Assembly: GCA_017889625.1 (NCBI GenBank)
Contig: JAGGAD010000060.1
Span: 1-42,511 of the forward strand
Reading direction: 5' to 3'
DNA from: Bacillota bacterium
GTDB taxonomy: Bacteria; Bacillota; Negativicutes; Sporomusales; CTSoil-080
Length of the DNA stretch: 42,511 nt
The notes beneath the pieces were generated by a model. That model was not told the DNA's origin and did not search any database. It worked only from the letters and a program-made list of their open reading frames with translations. Every line of letters starts with the position of its first letter. The stretch's first letter is position 1. Shown piece after piece: positions 1 to 8,066 of the stretch. The position numbers and the translations under genes are program-made.

Positions 1-80
1 AAAGCGCTGCCGCCTAGTTGGCACAGCGCTGATAAAGCGAGTGCTATTAAGGGGTGACCGTCCGTTGGGACGGCTTTTTT
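1..80 (+). terminator. Hairpin and rho-independent terminator of an upstream transcript
   Basis: CCGTCC (58-63) pairs with GGACGG (68-73) across a 4-base loop and is followed by six T at 75-80, a textbook intrinsic terminator on the + strand. A second hairpin at 3-30 (AGCGCTG with CAGCGCT) lies just before it. No open frame leads into it, so this may be the 3' end of a gene or structured RNA that begins left of the window. The RNA family was not recognised. Confidence 0.7.
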
Positions 81-199
81 GCGAGCGGTCGTCCGTGTAT
101 TCACGGATGGTTTCGTTAAGATGGGCTATTGAATGCTAATCAATGGTGTATACTGTAAATAATTGATGTTCTTATTGAACTTTAGCTGGAGGTAGAATA

Positions 200-1501
200 A
201 TGACAGAAGAATTGAATTTTGCACAGCAGCTTATCGATTTTATTTATGAAAGTCCGACCGCGTTCCATGCGGTGAGTACAGTGAAGGATATTTTAAGTAA
301 TTGCGGTTTTAGGGAAGTTAAAGAAGCGGACCCTTGGAACCTTGAACAGGGCGGTAAATTCTTTGTTACAAAGAATGATTCAGCAATTGCCGCGTTTGTT
401 TTGGGAACGGGAAATATAGAAGAGTGTGGCTTCAAAATAGTGGGAGCACATACGGATTCGCCGAGCTTTAGAATTAAACCGGCACCGGAGATTGCCAGTG
501 AAGGCAGTTATGTTAAGCTTAATACGGAGGTATATGGCGGGCCAATATTAAATACTTGGCTGGATCGCCCCCTGGCGGTGGCTGGACGAATTACTGTACG
601 CAGTGAAGATATATTGTATCCAGAAACTAGACTGGTGAATATCAGAAAACCAATCCTTATTATTCCTAATCTCGCTATCCATATGAACAGAGAGATCAAT
701 AAAGGGGTGGAGCTTAACGCGCAAAAGGATCTGCTGCCGCTGATGGCCCAGGTAAATGAAAGTTTAGAGAAGGGCGATTATCTCTTAAATGCTATTGCGG
801 AAGAATTAAAATTGGCGGTAGATAGTATTATCGATTTTGATTTATTTCTTTATGAATATGAAAAGGGAACTATCATCGGACTTAATAATGAATTTATATC
901 TTCGGGAAGATTAGACGATTTAGCGATGGTTCATGCGGGGATTGCGGCGCTTACTAGGGTGGAAGCTGTAGCAGCAACAAATGTTATGATTGCTTTTGAT
1001 AATGAGGAAGTAGGAAGCGGTACGAAACAAGGCGGCGATTCACAATTTTTTTCTAATGTATTAGAAAGAATCGTGCTTTCCCAGGGGAAAGGGCGCGAGG
1101 ATTTCTTTCGTGCCCTTGCGAAATCTTTTATGTTATCAGCTGATCTAGCGCATGCGGTCCATCCAAATCTGGGAGACAAGCATGACCCAGTACTTAGACC
1201 ATTTCTAAATAAAGGACCGGTTATTAAAATTAGTGCAAATCAAAGTTATACTACCGATAGTAATTCGGATGCGGTTTATGAAGAAATATGCAAAAAGGCG
1301 AGTGTGCCAGTGCAAAAGTTTGTGAATCGTTCTGATTTAAAAGGCGGTTCAACAATCGGGCCTATTTCTGCAACTCATTTAGATATACGGTCGATCGATA
1401 TTGGGAATCCAATATTGGCCATGCATTCGGTACGAGAATTAGCGGGAGTATTAGATCATACGTTTATAACTTCATCTTTTGAGGAATTTTATAAGCTGTA
1501 A
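200..1501 (+). CDS. apeB: M18 family aminopeptidase (aspartyl aminopeptidase-like)
   Basis: A cytosolic dinuclear-zinc exopeptidase that removes N-terminal, typically acidic, residues from peptides. The 433-residue length is normal for bacterial M18 enzymes. Metal-site motifs appear in order: GAHTDSP (His near residue 84), GRLDDL (bridging Asp), FDNEEVGSG (catalytic and ligand Glu), an ADLAHAVHPN segment, and a C-terminal AMHSVRELAG carrying the last His. No signal peptide is present. The ATG at 200 follows GGAGGT at a good distance. The gene appears monocistronic: the upstream transcript ends at a terminator near 75 and a long hairpin follows at 1613. The family is secure; the exact substrate preference is inferred. 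Confidence 0.92.
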   Translation: MTEELNFAQQLIDFIYESPTAFHAVSTVKDILSNCGFREVKEADPWNLEQGGKFFVTKNDSAIAAFVLGTGNIEECGFKIVGAHTDSPSFRIKPAPEIASEGSYVKLNTEVYGGPILNTWLDRPLAVAGRITVRSEDILYPETRLVNIRKPILIIPNLAIHMNREINKGVELNAQKDLLPLMAQVNESLEKGDYLLNAIAEELKLAVDSIIDFDLFLYEYEKGTIIGLNNEFISSGRLDDLAMVHAGIAALTRVEAVAATNVMIAFDNEEVGSGTKQGGDSQFFSNVLERIVLSQGKGREDFFRALAKSFMLSADLAHAVHPNLGDKHDPVLRPFLNKGPVIKISANQSYTTDSNSDAVYEEICKKASVPVQKFVNRSDLKGGSTIGPISATHLDIRSIDIGNPILAMHSVRELAGVLDHTFITSSFEEFYKL

Positions 1502-1612
1502 ACCTGTGAAATAGCTTTGTGGATATTCGCGGGTGTGAAAACTTAAAACTTTAAATATAATATGCAAAAAGTAGACTAAAAGGCAGTAAAGAGAAGCGTG
1601 AAATTATAATTT

Positions 1613-1650
1613 AAGCAGAAAGCTCGTCGTATTCGGCGAGCTTTCTGCTT
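1613..1650 (+). terminator. Long perfect hairpin after the aminopeptidase gene
   Basis: A 14-base perfect inverted repeat, AAGCAGAAAGCTCG (1613-1626) against CGAGCTTTCTGCTT (1637-1650), with a 10-base loop. The T tract after it is poor, but its place between two unidirectional genes fits a transcription terminator or 3'-end stabiliser. Confidence 0.6.
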
Positions 1651-1688
1651 TGGCAAGAAAAATAAAAATAGGAAAATAGTTATAGTTT

Positions 1689-1697
1689 TGCTATAAT
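1689..1697 (+). promoter_or_regulatory. Extended -10 promoter for the proline-rich peptide gene
   Basis: TGCTATAAT is a perfect extended -10 element (TGnTATAAT). It lies 42 bases before the TTG start at 1740. No good -35 hexamer is seen at 17 bases upstream, as is common for extended -10 promoters. Confidence 0.55.
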
Positions 1698-1739
1698 TAA
1701 CTTGCGGTTTATAAGTAAAAAATAAAGGAGAATGAAATT

Positions 1740-2024
1740 TTGAAAAAAATATCAACTTTAATACTATTTTTATTTGTTATGAGTTTAGCTACGATAGTAA
1801 GTGCTCATGATATTAATCAAGCAGGGGAAGCTCCTCAATATCAAATGCTAGATGCTAATGATGGGCAGCCGCCTGTTGATCCCACACATAAAAATAAGCG
1901 TCGGCGTCCAGCGCCACAGCAACCAGTGCCGCATAAACCGGCACCACATAAACCGGTACCGCATCAACCAGAACCACAGCAGCCGATACCACCGCAACCG
2001 GAACCGCCACAACCCAATAACTGA
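1740..2024 (+). CDS. Secreted proline-rich repeat peptide
   Basis: A 94-residue protein of unknown function. Residues 1-22 form a signal peptide (lysine-rich start, hydrophobic core, VSAH cleavage region). After a short acidic stretch, a basic RRR patch leads into a tail of about 40 residues made of Pro, Gln, His, Lys and Glu in units such as PHKPxPHxP and PQPEPP. The mature part should be extended and disordered, possibly a cell-wall-spanning or metal-binding segment (several His), but no domain is recognised. The TTG start is chosen because AAAGGAG lies 9 bases upstream, while the nearby ATG at 1732 reads only three codons. The gene has its own extended -10 promoter and is closed by a shared terminator at 2034. 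Confidence 0.7.
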   Translation: MKKISTLILFLFVMSLATIVSAHDINQAGEAPQYQMLDANDGQPPVDPTHKNKRRRPAPQQPVPHKPAPHKPVPHQPEPQQPIPPQPEPPQPNN

Positions 2025-2033
2025 AAATGAAAC

Positions 2034-2066
2034 AAAAGAATCCGCCGAATTTCGGTGGATTCTTTT
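2034..2066. terminator. Bidirectional terminator between convergent genes
   Basis: AAAAGAATCCGCCGAA (2034-2049) pairs with TTCGGTGGATTCTTTT (2051-2066), with one G-U pair. There is a T run on each strand. It separates the + strand proline-rich gene from the - strand gene ending at 2125. Confidence 0.8.
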
Positions 2067-2124
2067 GTTGAGATTGTTCAATTTTCCTAGATCGAACTAG
2101 GTGGCTAAGGTTGTGTGATTCGCT

Positions 2125-2343
2125 TTAGAATAAGGCTACCAAGTCACCTTGGGCTTTTTTCCAGATGTCATAGGTCTTTATTTCATTATCATTGATAATG
2201 TAGTAAACGTTGCTGCCGTCAACCGTTTCAGCCAATAAGTCGTATTCGGCGTTTTTCGTTAGGCCTAATGCCGCGTTATCTTCATAAGATATCCATTTAT
2301 CAGCTTCTTCCGGAGTATACTTAATTGTGAAATAGGTTCCCAT
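2125..2343 (-). CDS. Hypothetical 72-residue cytosolic protein
   Basis: A small acidic protein with no signal peptide, membrane span or Cys. Its start (GTYFTIKYTPEEADKWIS) and the alternating hydrophobic pattern suggest a small alpha/beta fold. GAGGTG lies 8 bases before the ATG, and a TATAAT-like element occurs about 80 bases upstream on the same strand (complement of 2424-2429). It converges on the shared terminator at 2034. I do not recognise the family. Confidence 0.6.
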   Translation of the reverse strand: MGTYFTIKYTPEEADKWISYEDNAALGLTKNAEYDLLAETVDGSNVYYIINDNEIKTYDIWKKAQGDLVALF

Positions 2344-2480
2344 TACTGCACCTCAATTGTATTTTTTAGCAGCATTGCAAGCAACAATTTGTTCCTTTTC
2401 AATAGCTGATAAATTATTTGAATATTATATCATGCTTTGGTAGTTTTTAATAGCAGCAAGCACTAGATTTCCAGAATGTA

Positions 2481-2509
2481 TTGACAGTAACAAACCGATA
2501 GGTTAGAAT
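2481..2509 (+). promoter_or_regulatory. Sigma-A promoter for leader RNA / HAD gene
   Basis: TTGACA (2481-2486), a 17-base spacer, and TAGAAT (2504-2509): a near-consensus vegetative promoter. Transcription should start near 2516, leaving about 260 bases before the HAD start codon. Confidence 0.8.
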
Positions 2510-2515
2510 TAAATA

Positions 2516-2683
2516 AATTTATAAAGCATTAATAATATTGTGCGGCAGAATATAGGATGGTGACATTAGGTTGGCCAAACCTTCAAAATTAGTTATAAAT
2601 TTTGGGGGGCAATTTCCTTAAAAATATATAATGATTTTGTGAGCCGAAACGACAAGCAGAGATTTGCGTTTTCGGTATTTTTT
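2516..2683 (+). promoter_or_regulatory. Structured leader or small RNA ending in a terminator-like hairpin
   Basis: Between the promoter and the HAD gene there is no open frame of note. A near-palindrome lies at 2568-2582 (AGGTTGGCCAAACCT). A hairpin at 2644-2675 (CCGAAACG with CGTTTTCGG, plus CAA/TTG inside) runs into a T-rich tract (2676-2683). The arrangement fits either an attenuated 5' leader or a stand-alone RNA of about 165 nt. No known riboswitch consensus was recognised. Confidence 0.45.
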
Positions 2684-2776
2684 GTGCCAAAATTTGGTGA
2701 TGCTGTTTGATGAATTGTTGGAGGCTCATAGGCGTGGCTACTGTAGTTTAAATTTTATTAGGAGTTGAAGCTTAAT

Positions 2777-3649
2777 ATGGGGTTGAAGTTGATTGTATCA
2801 GATTTAGATGGAACACTACTTGATTCTAAGCAACGCGAAATAAGCTCGGTTAACGCTGATGCTCTCAAAGCGGCTCAGGATGTCGGGGTAAAGTTTGTGG
2901 TCGCAACCGGACGGCCATACGGCAATGCGCTGGAGATTTGCCGACGGGCCGGATTGGAGGCTCCATACATCATTTCTAATCACGGTGCGTTTGTTCACAC
3001 GAATGATGGACAGTGTATTCATGAGGCCGGTTTGGATATAGCACCGCTAACAAGAGCGCTGGACTGGCTAAATGTAAATGCATACTATTATTCGATTGGT
3101 ACTGCCAAGTGTACTTATTTACCGGTTAGTGCCATTAAGCGGTTAAGCAGCGAGTTTGATCGGGTTAATAATTTTGTTGATGCGGCGTTAAATAAGGAGA
3201 AACTTAAGGAACGGGTGGCGTGGTTGTCGGCGGCTAAAGATGCGCAGTTAGTTGAAAATCTGGACTGGATTTTTCGTGAAAAAGTTAGTGTTGGCCATGT
3301 GACGGCCGTTGCTATTGATGCCGTTAAACTACAAACCGGGCGGGATTATTTTAGCGCTTTTCAAGGTATGGCAATGACGATGGCTAGTGTGGATAATTTT
3401 GAAATGGTTCATCCGTCGGTGTCGAAGGGCAATGCGCTGGAAATTTTAGCCCGACACCTAGGAATTTCGCTAGAGAAGGTAATGGCGATTGGGGATAATT
3501 ATAACGATATTTCGATGCTTAAAAGAGTCGGAATAAACGTAGCTGTCGGCAACGCCGAGCCGGCAGTAAAAGCGTGTTGCAAATATGTAGTGCCTACTAA
3601 TGATGATAATGGAGTGGCTCATATTGTCACTCAACTGCTGGCAGGCTAG
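2777..3649 (+). CDS. Cof-type HAD-IIB family phosphatase
   Basis: A cytosolic Mg-dependent phosphatase of the haloacid dehalogenase superfamily, subfamily IIB (Cof/YbiV/YwpJ type), which usually acts on sugar phosphates or cofactor intermediates. All four motifs are present: I SDLDGTLL (nucleophile Asp) near the N-terminus, II VATGRP, III VSKGNAL (Lys), IV GDNYNDISML (metal Asp). The cap domain sits between motifs II and III. Length is about 290 residues, normal for the family. ATG 2777 is preferred over the in-frame TTG at 2765 because AGGAG (2760-2764) abuts the TTG. Expression probably depends on the long leader upstream. Substrate cannot be told from sequence. Confidence 0.9.
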   Translation: MGLKLIVSDLDGTLLDSKQREISSVNADALKAAQDVGVKFVVATGRPYGNALEICRRAGLEAPYIISNHGAFVHTNDGQCIHEAGLDIAPLTRALDWLNVNAYYYSIGTAKCTYLPVSAIKRLSSEFDRVNNFVDAALNKEKLKERVAWLSAAKDAQLVENLDWIFREKVSVGHVTAVAIDAVKLQTGRDYFSAFQGMAMTMASVDNFEMVHPSVSKGNALEILARHLGISLEKVMAIGDNYNDISMLKRVGINVAVGNAEPAVKACCKYVVPTNDDNGVAHIVTQLLAG

Positions 3650-3700
3650 CTTTCCAGGGGCATTTTGTTAATGGAATAATTGAATTGAAGAGAAGAAGCG

Positions 3701-3736
3701 GGGAAAGCTTGGGGCGGTTTCCCTGTTTCTTTTTTT
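3701..3736 (+). terminator. Rho-independent terminator after HAD gene
   Basis: GGGAAA (3701-3706) pairs with TTTCCC (3718-3723), followed by a T-rich tract to 3736. Confidence 0.7.
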
Positions 3737-3838
3737 ATGCTAGACTAAGGGGAGAAGGCAGGGGATGATGGACTGCCGACTGACAACAATTTTTGGTTAT
3801 GGCTGGATAAGAAATGAAGCTGACTAGAGGATGTAACG

Positions 3839-4753
3839 ATGAAGATATTATATAACCGGTTCAAGAAATATCCAAATAGGAGGCCGCATCAGGTGCTTCC
3901 GGTGGACAAGCTTAATCTGAGTGACATGCTAAATGCCGAGACGTCAAAAGTGGTATGGTTCGGTCATTCCACAGTTTTTATGCAAATCGAAGGCATGACT
4001 ATATTGTGCGATCCGGTTTTTTCTAATCTTTTTTGGCTATTTTCCATTTTTACCGGTAGGCGGTTTACAGAACAATTGCCGCTCGCGCCGAAGGAGTTTC
4101 CGAAAATAGATGTTGTTTTGTTGTCGCATGATCATTACGATCATTTTGATCGTTATTCTATTATGAAAATAAAAGATAAAGTGCAACAGTTTTGTGTTCC
4201 GCGCGGGGTTGGCGCACGACTTCGGAACTGGGGGATTGTAGATGAGAAAATTACCGAGTTTACCTATGGGGAAACTTTGGCGATTAAGGCGTTGATTTTT
4301 GCCTGTACGCCGAGTCGACATTTTTCTGGAAGAACCTTGTTTGATCGAAATAAGACATTATGGTGCTCTTGGGTAATTACCGGTAAACAGAATAATGTTT
4401 TCTTTAGTGGCGATGGAGGTTATGGCACTCATTTAAAGGAAATTGGCAAAAAATATGGTCCATTTGACTTAACGTTGATGGAATGTGGTCAAGGCAATAA
4501 AGCTTTTAGGAATATTCATATGGTTCCGGAAAAGGTAGTACAAGCCCAAATCGATCTGCAGGGGAAGATTATGGTGCCAATTCACTGGGGGAGCTTCAGT
4601 CAATCGAATATTGACTGGACGAATCAAGTTGAACGGCTGCTTAGTGAAGCGGAAAGACGGGAGATAAAAGTTGCTACACCGCGAATTGGGGAGGTTGTCG
4701 TGATTGGGGCGGCAAGGTATCCATGCTCAGCTTGGTGGCGAGAACTAAAGTAG
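3839..4753 (+). CDS. Metallo-beta-lactamase-fold hydrolase (UlaG / NAPE-PLD-like)
   Basis: A 304-residue member of the beta-lactamase-fold superfamily, in the branch with UlaG-type lactonases and N-acyl-phosphatidylethanolamine phospholipase D. The metal-binding HxHxDH signature is SHDHYDHFD. Further ligands are suggested by TPSRHFSGR, FSGDGGYG (bridging Asp) and VPIHWGSF (last His). The early WFGHSTVF and CDPVF segments are typical of this branch. No signal peptide is present, so it is probably cytosolic. The ATG at 3839 follows AGAGGATG. Only 49 bases separate it from the solute-binding protein gene, so the two and the kinase may be co-transcribed. The substrate is not predictable. Confidence 0.88.
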   Translation: MKILYNRFKKYPNRRPHQVLPVDKLNLSDMLNAETSKVVWFGHSTVFMQIEGMTILCDPVFSNLFWLFSIFTGRRFTEQLPLAPKEFPKIDVVLLSHDHYDHFDRYSIMKIKDKVQQFCVPRGVGARLRNWGIVDEKITEFTYGETLAIKALIFACTPSRHFSGRTLFDRNKTLWCSWVITGKQNNVFFSGDGGYGTHLKEIGKKYGPFDLTLMECGQGNKAFRNIHMVPEKVVQAQIDLQGKIMVPIHWGSFSQSNIDWTNQVERLLSEAERREIKVATPRIGEVVVIGAARYPCSAWWRELK

Positions 4754-4802
4754 TACGGTAATTTTACTAAAAATATCGATATGATTTACGAGGAGATATT
4801 AT

Positions 4803-6131
4803 ATGAAGTGCACTTATCGACATATATTATTGATTGTTTTTATAGTTTTGTTTTCTTTATTCACTTCAAGTTGTGCCAAGCCACAAACCGTGTCGCCAAA
4901 CGCTCCGGTAGAGGATAAGAAACCGGAATTGAATGTCTGGATTTTCTTTGATCAAAACACACCCGGTACCCATTATCTTGATTTGTGGAAATCATTGGGG
5001 GAGGAACTTGGCTATAATGTAAATGTTAAGACCTTTGCCTCAGAAGAGTTGAAATATAAGTTAAGAATTTCGTTAGCTTGCGATGAGCTTCCAGATATCT
5101 TTGCGGTATGGGGCGGGACTTTTCCCGACTTTTTATTAAATGCCGGGGCCTGTTTACCGGTACAAGATTATATAAACAATTCGGGCTTAAATTATAAGAA
5201 GTCTTATTTGGTTCCTTATTCTGATGGAAATAACTACATCATTCCTTGCCTGGTCGAAGCGTATGCCGTAACGTTCTACAATAAATCATTAATGCAGAAA
5301 ATAGGCGTAGAGCCGCCAAAAACTTGGAATGAGCTAATGAACTTAGTATATACAGTCAACGCTTACAATAAAGAACACCAAACAAACTACGCTGCCATTG
5401 AGCTTGGCGACAAAGATAGTTGGCTGGGAGAATTACTATATGATATGATTGTAAATCGAATTGACCCCTATGCATTTGACAAGCTAAGGGCCGGTAAAAT
5501 AAAATTTACCGATAAGGTTTTTTTAGATGCAGCTTATAAGGTAGTAGAACTTGTGGATTCAGGTGCTTTTCCCAGGGATTATCTAGAAACTGGTGAAGTG
5601 GAGTCAATTCATAATTTTGTTCAAAACAAGTCTCTCTTATTGCCGCATCAATCCACTATTGTTTATCACTTGATTGAAAATATGGGCAATGATTCAATTG
5701 GACTAATTCAGTGGCCTAATAGTGGTTCGAAGCCTGACTTCGATTATGGTCATTATTTAATCGATATTAATCATACTTTGAAGCCGGGTCTGTGTATTAG
5801 TCGAAAGACCGCACATAAAGACGAAGCTGCTAAGTTATGCCTGAGGTTTTCGGAAGAAGTGAACAAAATAAACGTTACGAAATACGGCTATATTAATCTT
5901 ATGGCGGATAATAAATTGACGCCTCCTAATGATCCGCCTCTTCCGGTAAAAGAATTTACAACCATGGTAGATGAGGCAAAGTATTATACAAGCTTTTGGT
6001 ATTCGATATTGCCACAAAACGAGGCCGATGAATGGCGAAGTCTTACTAAAAAACTATTTGCAAAAGCAATTACCCCTGAGAAATTTATTGAAGCGGGGGC
6101 AAAGCATTTAGCTTATTTGCCGAAGGAATAA
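4803..6131 (+). CDS. Extracellular solute-binding lipoprotein (ABC family 1)
   Basis: A 442-residue family 1 extracellular solute-binding protein, usually the sugar receptor of an ABC importer. The N-terminus has a hydrophobic signal and a Cys after TSS (residue 24) that fits a lipoprotein site, so the protein should be anchored outside the membrane. Typical segments are a WIFFDQNTPG start to the mature domain, PDIFAVWGG, the hinge-region VEAYAVTFYNKSLM, and GVEPPKTWNELM. GAGGAG precedes the ATG by 8 bases. No permease or ATPase gene is nearby. A YesM-type kinase starts 20 bases after its stop, so it may serve as the ligand sensor of that kinase rather than, or as well as, a transport receptor. 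Confidence 0.9.
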   Translation: MKCTYRHILLIVFIVLFSLFTSSCAKPQTVSPNAPVEDKKPELNVWIFFDQNTPGTHYLDLWKSLGEELGYNVNVKTFASEELKYKLRISLACDELPDIFAVWGGTFPDFLLNAGACLPVQDYINNSGLNYKKSYLVPYSDGNNYIIPCLVEAYAVTFYNKSLMQKIGVEPPKTWNELMNLVYTVNAYNKEHQTNYAAIELGDKDSWLGELLYDMIVNRIDPYAFDKLRAGKIKFTDKVFLDAAYKVVELVDSGAFPRDYLETGEVESIHNFVQNKSLLLPHQSTIVYHLIENMGNDSIGLIQWPNSGSKPDFDYGHYLIDINHTLKPGLCISRKTAHKDEAAKLCLRFSEEVNKINVTKYGYINLMADNKLTPPNDPPLPVKEFTTMVDEAKYYTSFWYSILPQNEADEWRSLTKKLFAKAITPEKFIEAGAKHLAYLPKE

Positions 6132-6151
6132 TTGTAGCTGCAGGGGGTGTT

Positions 6152-7987
6152 TTGTTGACCTGGAATAAGAGCGAAATCCATTTGTTTCGACAGTTTAAAA
6201 ATAAAATTGATTTTCGAATGAGATTATTTTTAACTTTTCTTACAATTGGGCTTCCAGTATTATTGATTATTTCAGCCGGTTTCTATTATTTTCTTAGTAG
6301 AAGTGCTCAAGGTGAACTGATAAATTCGTTGACGATTACCATGGAGCGGTTGAGAAATCAGGTGGAATTGGTAACTAGTGAGACTGAAAATTTATCAAGA
6401 AATATCATTTATGACAAGGATGTTCAGGTTTTATTGCAAAAGGCGCGGAGCGGAGAAAAATATCCCAATAATAGTGATGTCAGTTATTTTATTAATAGCT
6501 TTATTATAAATCGAGAGTATATAAATAGTGTTGTGCTAATGAGTGAGAATACGGTTATATTTTCTACGGAAAAAGCATATACAAATGTTTCAACAATAAA
6601 CCAGATACAAAAGAAATGGTGGTTTTCGCAGCTTGGCGAGGAAACGAAACCTTATAGTTGGTATGGACATGCTTTATCTGAAACAAAATCAGAGGAGTTT
6701 AAAAGTAATGATGTAATATTGACCCGAGTGATTCGAAGTTTGGAAGATTATAAAATACCCATTGGAAGAGTTATGATTTATATAAATAAAAGTTATGTAG
6801 ATGGAATCTTAAAGGATATAGGATGGGGTAGTACGACAAATGTTTGGATTATTGATGAGAATAATCAAGTAATTTTGAAGAACACACCGGTGCGGGATTA
6901 TTCCTTCCTTTTTGATAAGATTATAGCAACAAACGACGTTCAAATTATTGAAGTGAATAATGAAAAATATGTTGTGGGGAAAAAACCATTTAAAAACAGC
7001 GGTTGGCAGTTACTAGTTGCCACACCGTTTACCGAGGTTAATGACAATATCGTTTCAGTTAGGAATCAAATGATTATGGTTGCGGGTATTGTAATGCTTA
7101 TTCTTTTGTTTATGGCTGTTTTTCTCGCCGGTAATATGGCAAAACCTATTCATACCTTGTCAAACATGATGGATTTATACCATGGGGGACATTCCAAGGG
7201 AGAAACTTTAGCATTAAACGTTAATGATTATAATTCCCGAAAAGACGAAATCGGGGCTATGTACCGATCGTATCAACGGCTTGTTAACCGTACCGAAACT
7301 CTAATAAAAGAAATTTATATCAAGGATTTAGAAAAAAAGGATGCGGAACTGGCGCTTTTGGAAACTCAGATTAATCCCCATTTTTTATATAATACGTTAG
7401 ACTGTATCAATTGGATGGCCTTGGCCAATGGTGATGAAAGAATTAGTGAAATGGTAACAGCTTTATCCGATACTTTTCGGTTGAGTCTCACCAAAAACAA
7501 TGGCTCATTTATCGACCTGGAGCATGAGTTACAGTATATCGAAAGCTACTTAACTATTCAGAAGTTACGGTTTGGTGATCGACTTACCTGTAACTATGAA
7601 ATTGAAGAAGCTGCCAGAAAATTAAAGGTAGTTCGGTTTGTTTTGCAGCCGATTGTAGAAAATGGTATTAAACATGGTATCAGCCTTTCGGAGGGACCCG
7701 GAGTTATTGATATTAAAGTTCAAGTTATGGGAGAAGTTTTGTATATTACAATATTAAATGATGGTGCTAATATTGATTTAGGGCAAATGGAGAAACTCCT
7801 GGAATTTGATGTAAATAATACTGAGTATCTTTCTTTTGAAAGTAAGGGTTATGGTATCCAAAATATCAACCGAAGAATTAAAATTATTCACGGTATGGAA
7901 TACGGTATACAATATAAGATCGTGGACAAAGTGCGAACGGCATGCATTATCCGTTTGCCGAAAACCATACCGAATTTGATCGAGTAA
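6152..7987 (+). CDS. YesM-type sensor histidine kinase
   Basis: A 611-residue membrane kinase. It has a transmembrane helix near residues 25-48, an extracellular Cache-like sensor to about residue 305, a second transmembrane helix (MIMVAGIVMLILLFMAVF), HAMP, then the His_kinase domain with QINPHFLYN (phospho-acceptor His about residue 410) and a HATPase domain with PIVENGIKHG (N box) and GYGIQNINRR (G box). Start is TTG (6152 or 6155) after GGGGGTG. It follows the solute-binding lipoprotein by 20 bases, which argues for one operon. Its partner regulator is encoded convergently at 8067-9647, separated by a bidirectional terminator, an unusual split because YesM/YesN pairs normally sit in tandem. 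Confidence 0.92.
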   Translation: MLTWNKSEIHLFRQFKNKIDFRMRLFLTFLTIGLPVLLIISAGFYYFLSRSAQGELINSLTITMERLRNQVELVTSETENLSRNIIYDKDVQVLLQKARSGEKYPNNSDVSYFINSFIINREYINSVVLMSENTVIFSTEKAYTNVSTINQIQKKWWFSQLGEETKPYSWYGHALSETKSEEFKSNDVILTRVIRSLEDYKIPIGRVMIYINKSYVDGILKDIGWGSTTNVWIIDENNQVILKNTPVRDYSFLFDKIIATNDVQIIEVNNEKYVVGKKPFKNSGWQLLVATPFTEVNDNIVSVRNQMIMVAGIVMLILLFMAVFLAGNMAKPIHTLSNMMDLYHGGHSKGETLALNVNDYNSRKDEIGAMYRSYQRLVNRTETLIKEIYIKDLEKKDAELALLETQINPHFLYNTLDCINWMALANGDERISEMVTALSDTFRLSLTKNNGSFIDLEHELQYIESYLTIQKLRFGDRLTCNYEIEEAARKLKVVRFVLQPIVENGIKHGISLSEGPGVIDIKVQVMGEVLYITILNDGANIDLGQMEKLLEFDVNNTEYLSFESKGYGIQNINRRIKIIHGMEYGIQYKIVDKVRTACIIRLPKTIPNLIE

Positions 7988-8018
7988 AATATCTTTCAGG
8001 TTTGAATGGTTATAAAAA

Positions 8019-8062
8019 GGGGGCTGTTGCATTAACGAAAAAATTCGTTGGCAACAGCCCCC
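8019..8062. terminator. Bidirectional terminator between kinase and regulator genes
   Basis: GGGGGCTGTTGC (8019-8030) pairs perfectly with GCAACAGCCCCC (8051-8062). An inner repeat AACGAA/TTCGTT (8034-8049) extends the stem. It lies between the convergent kinase stop and regulator stop (8067). Confidence 0.8.
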
Positions 8063-8066
8063 TTGT

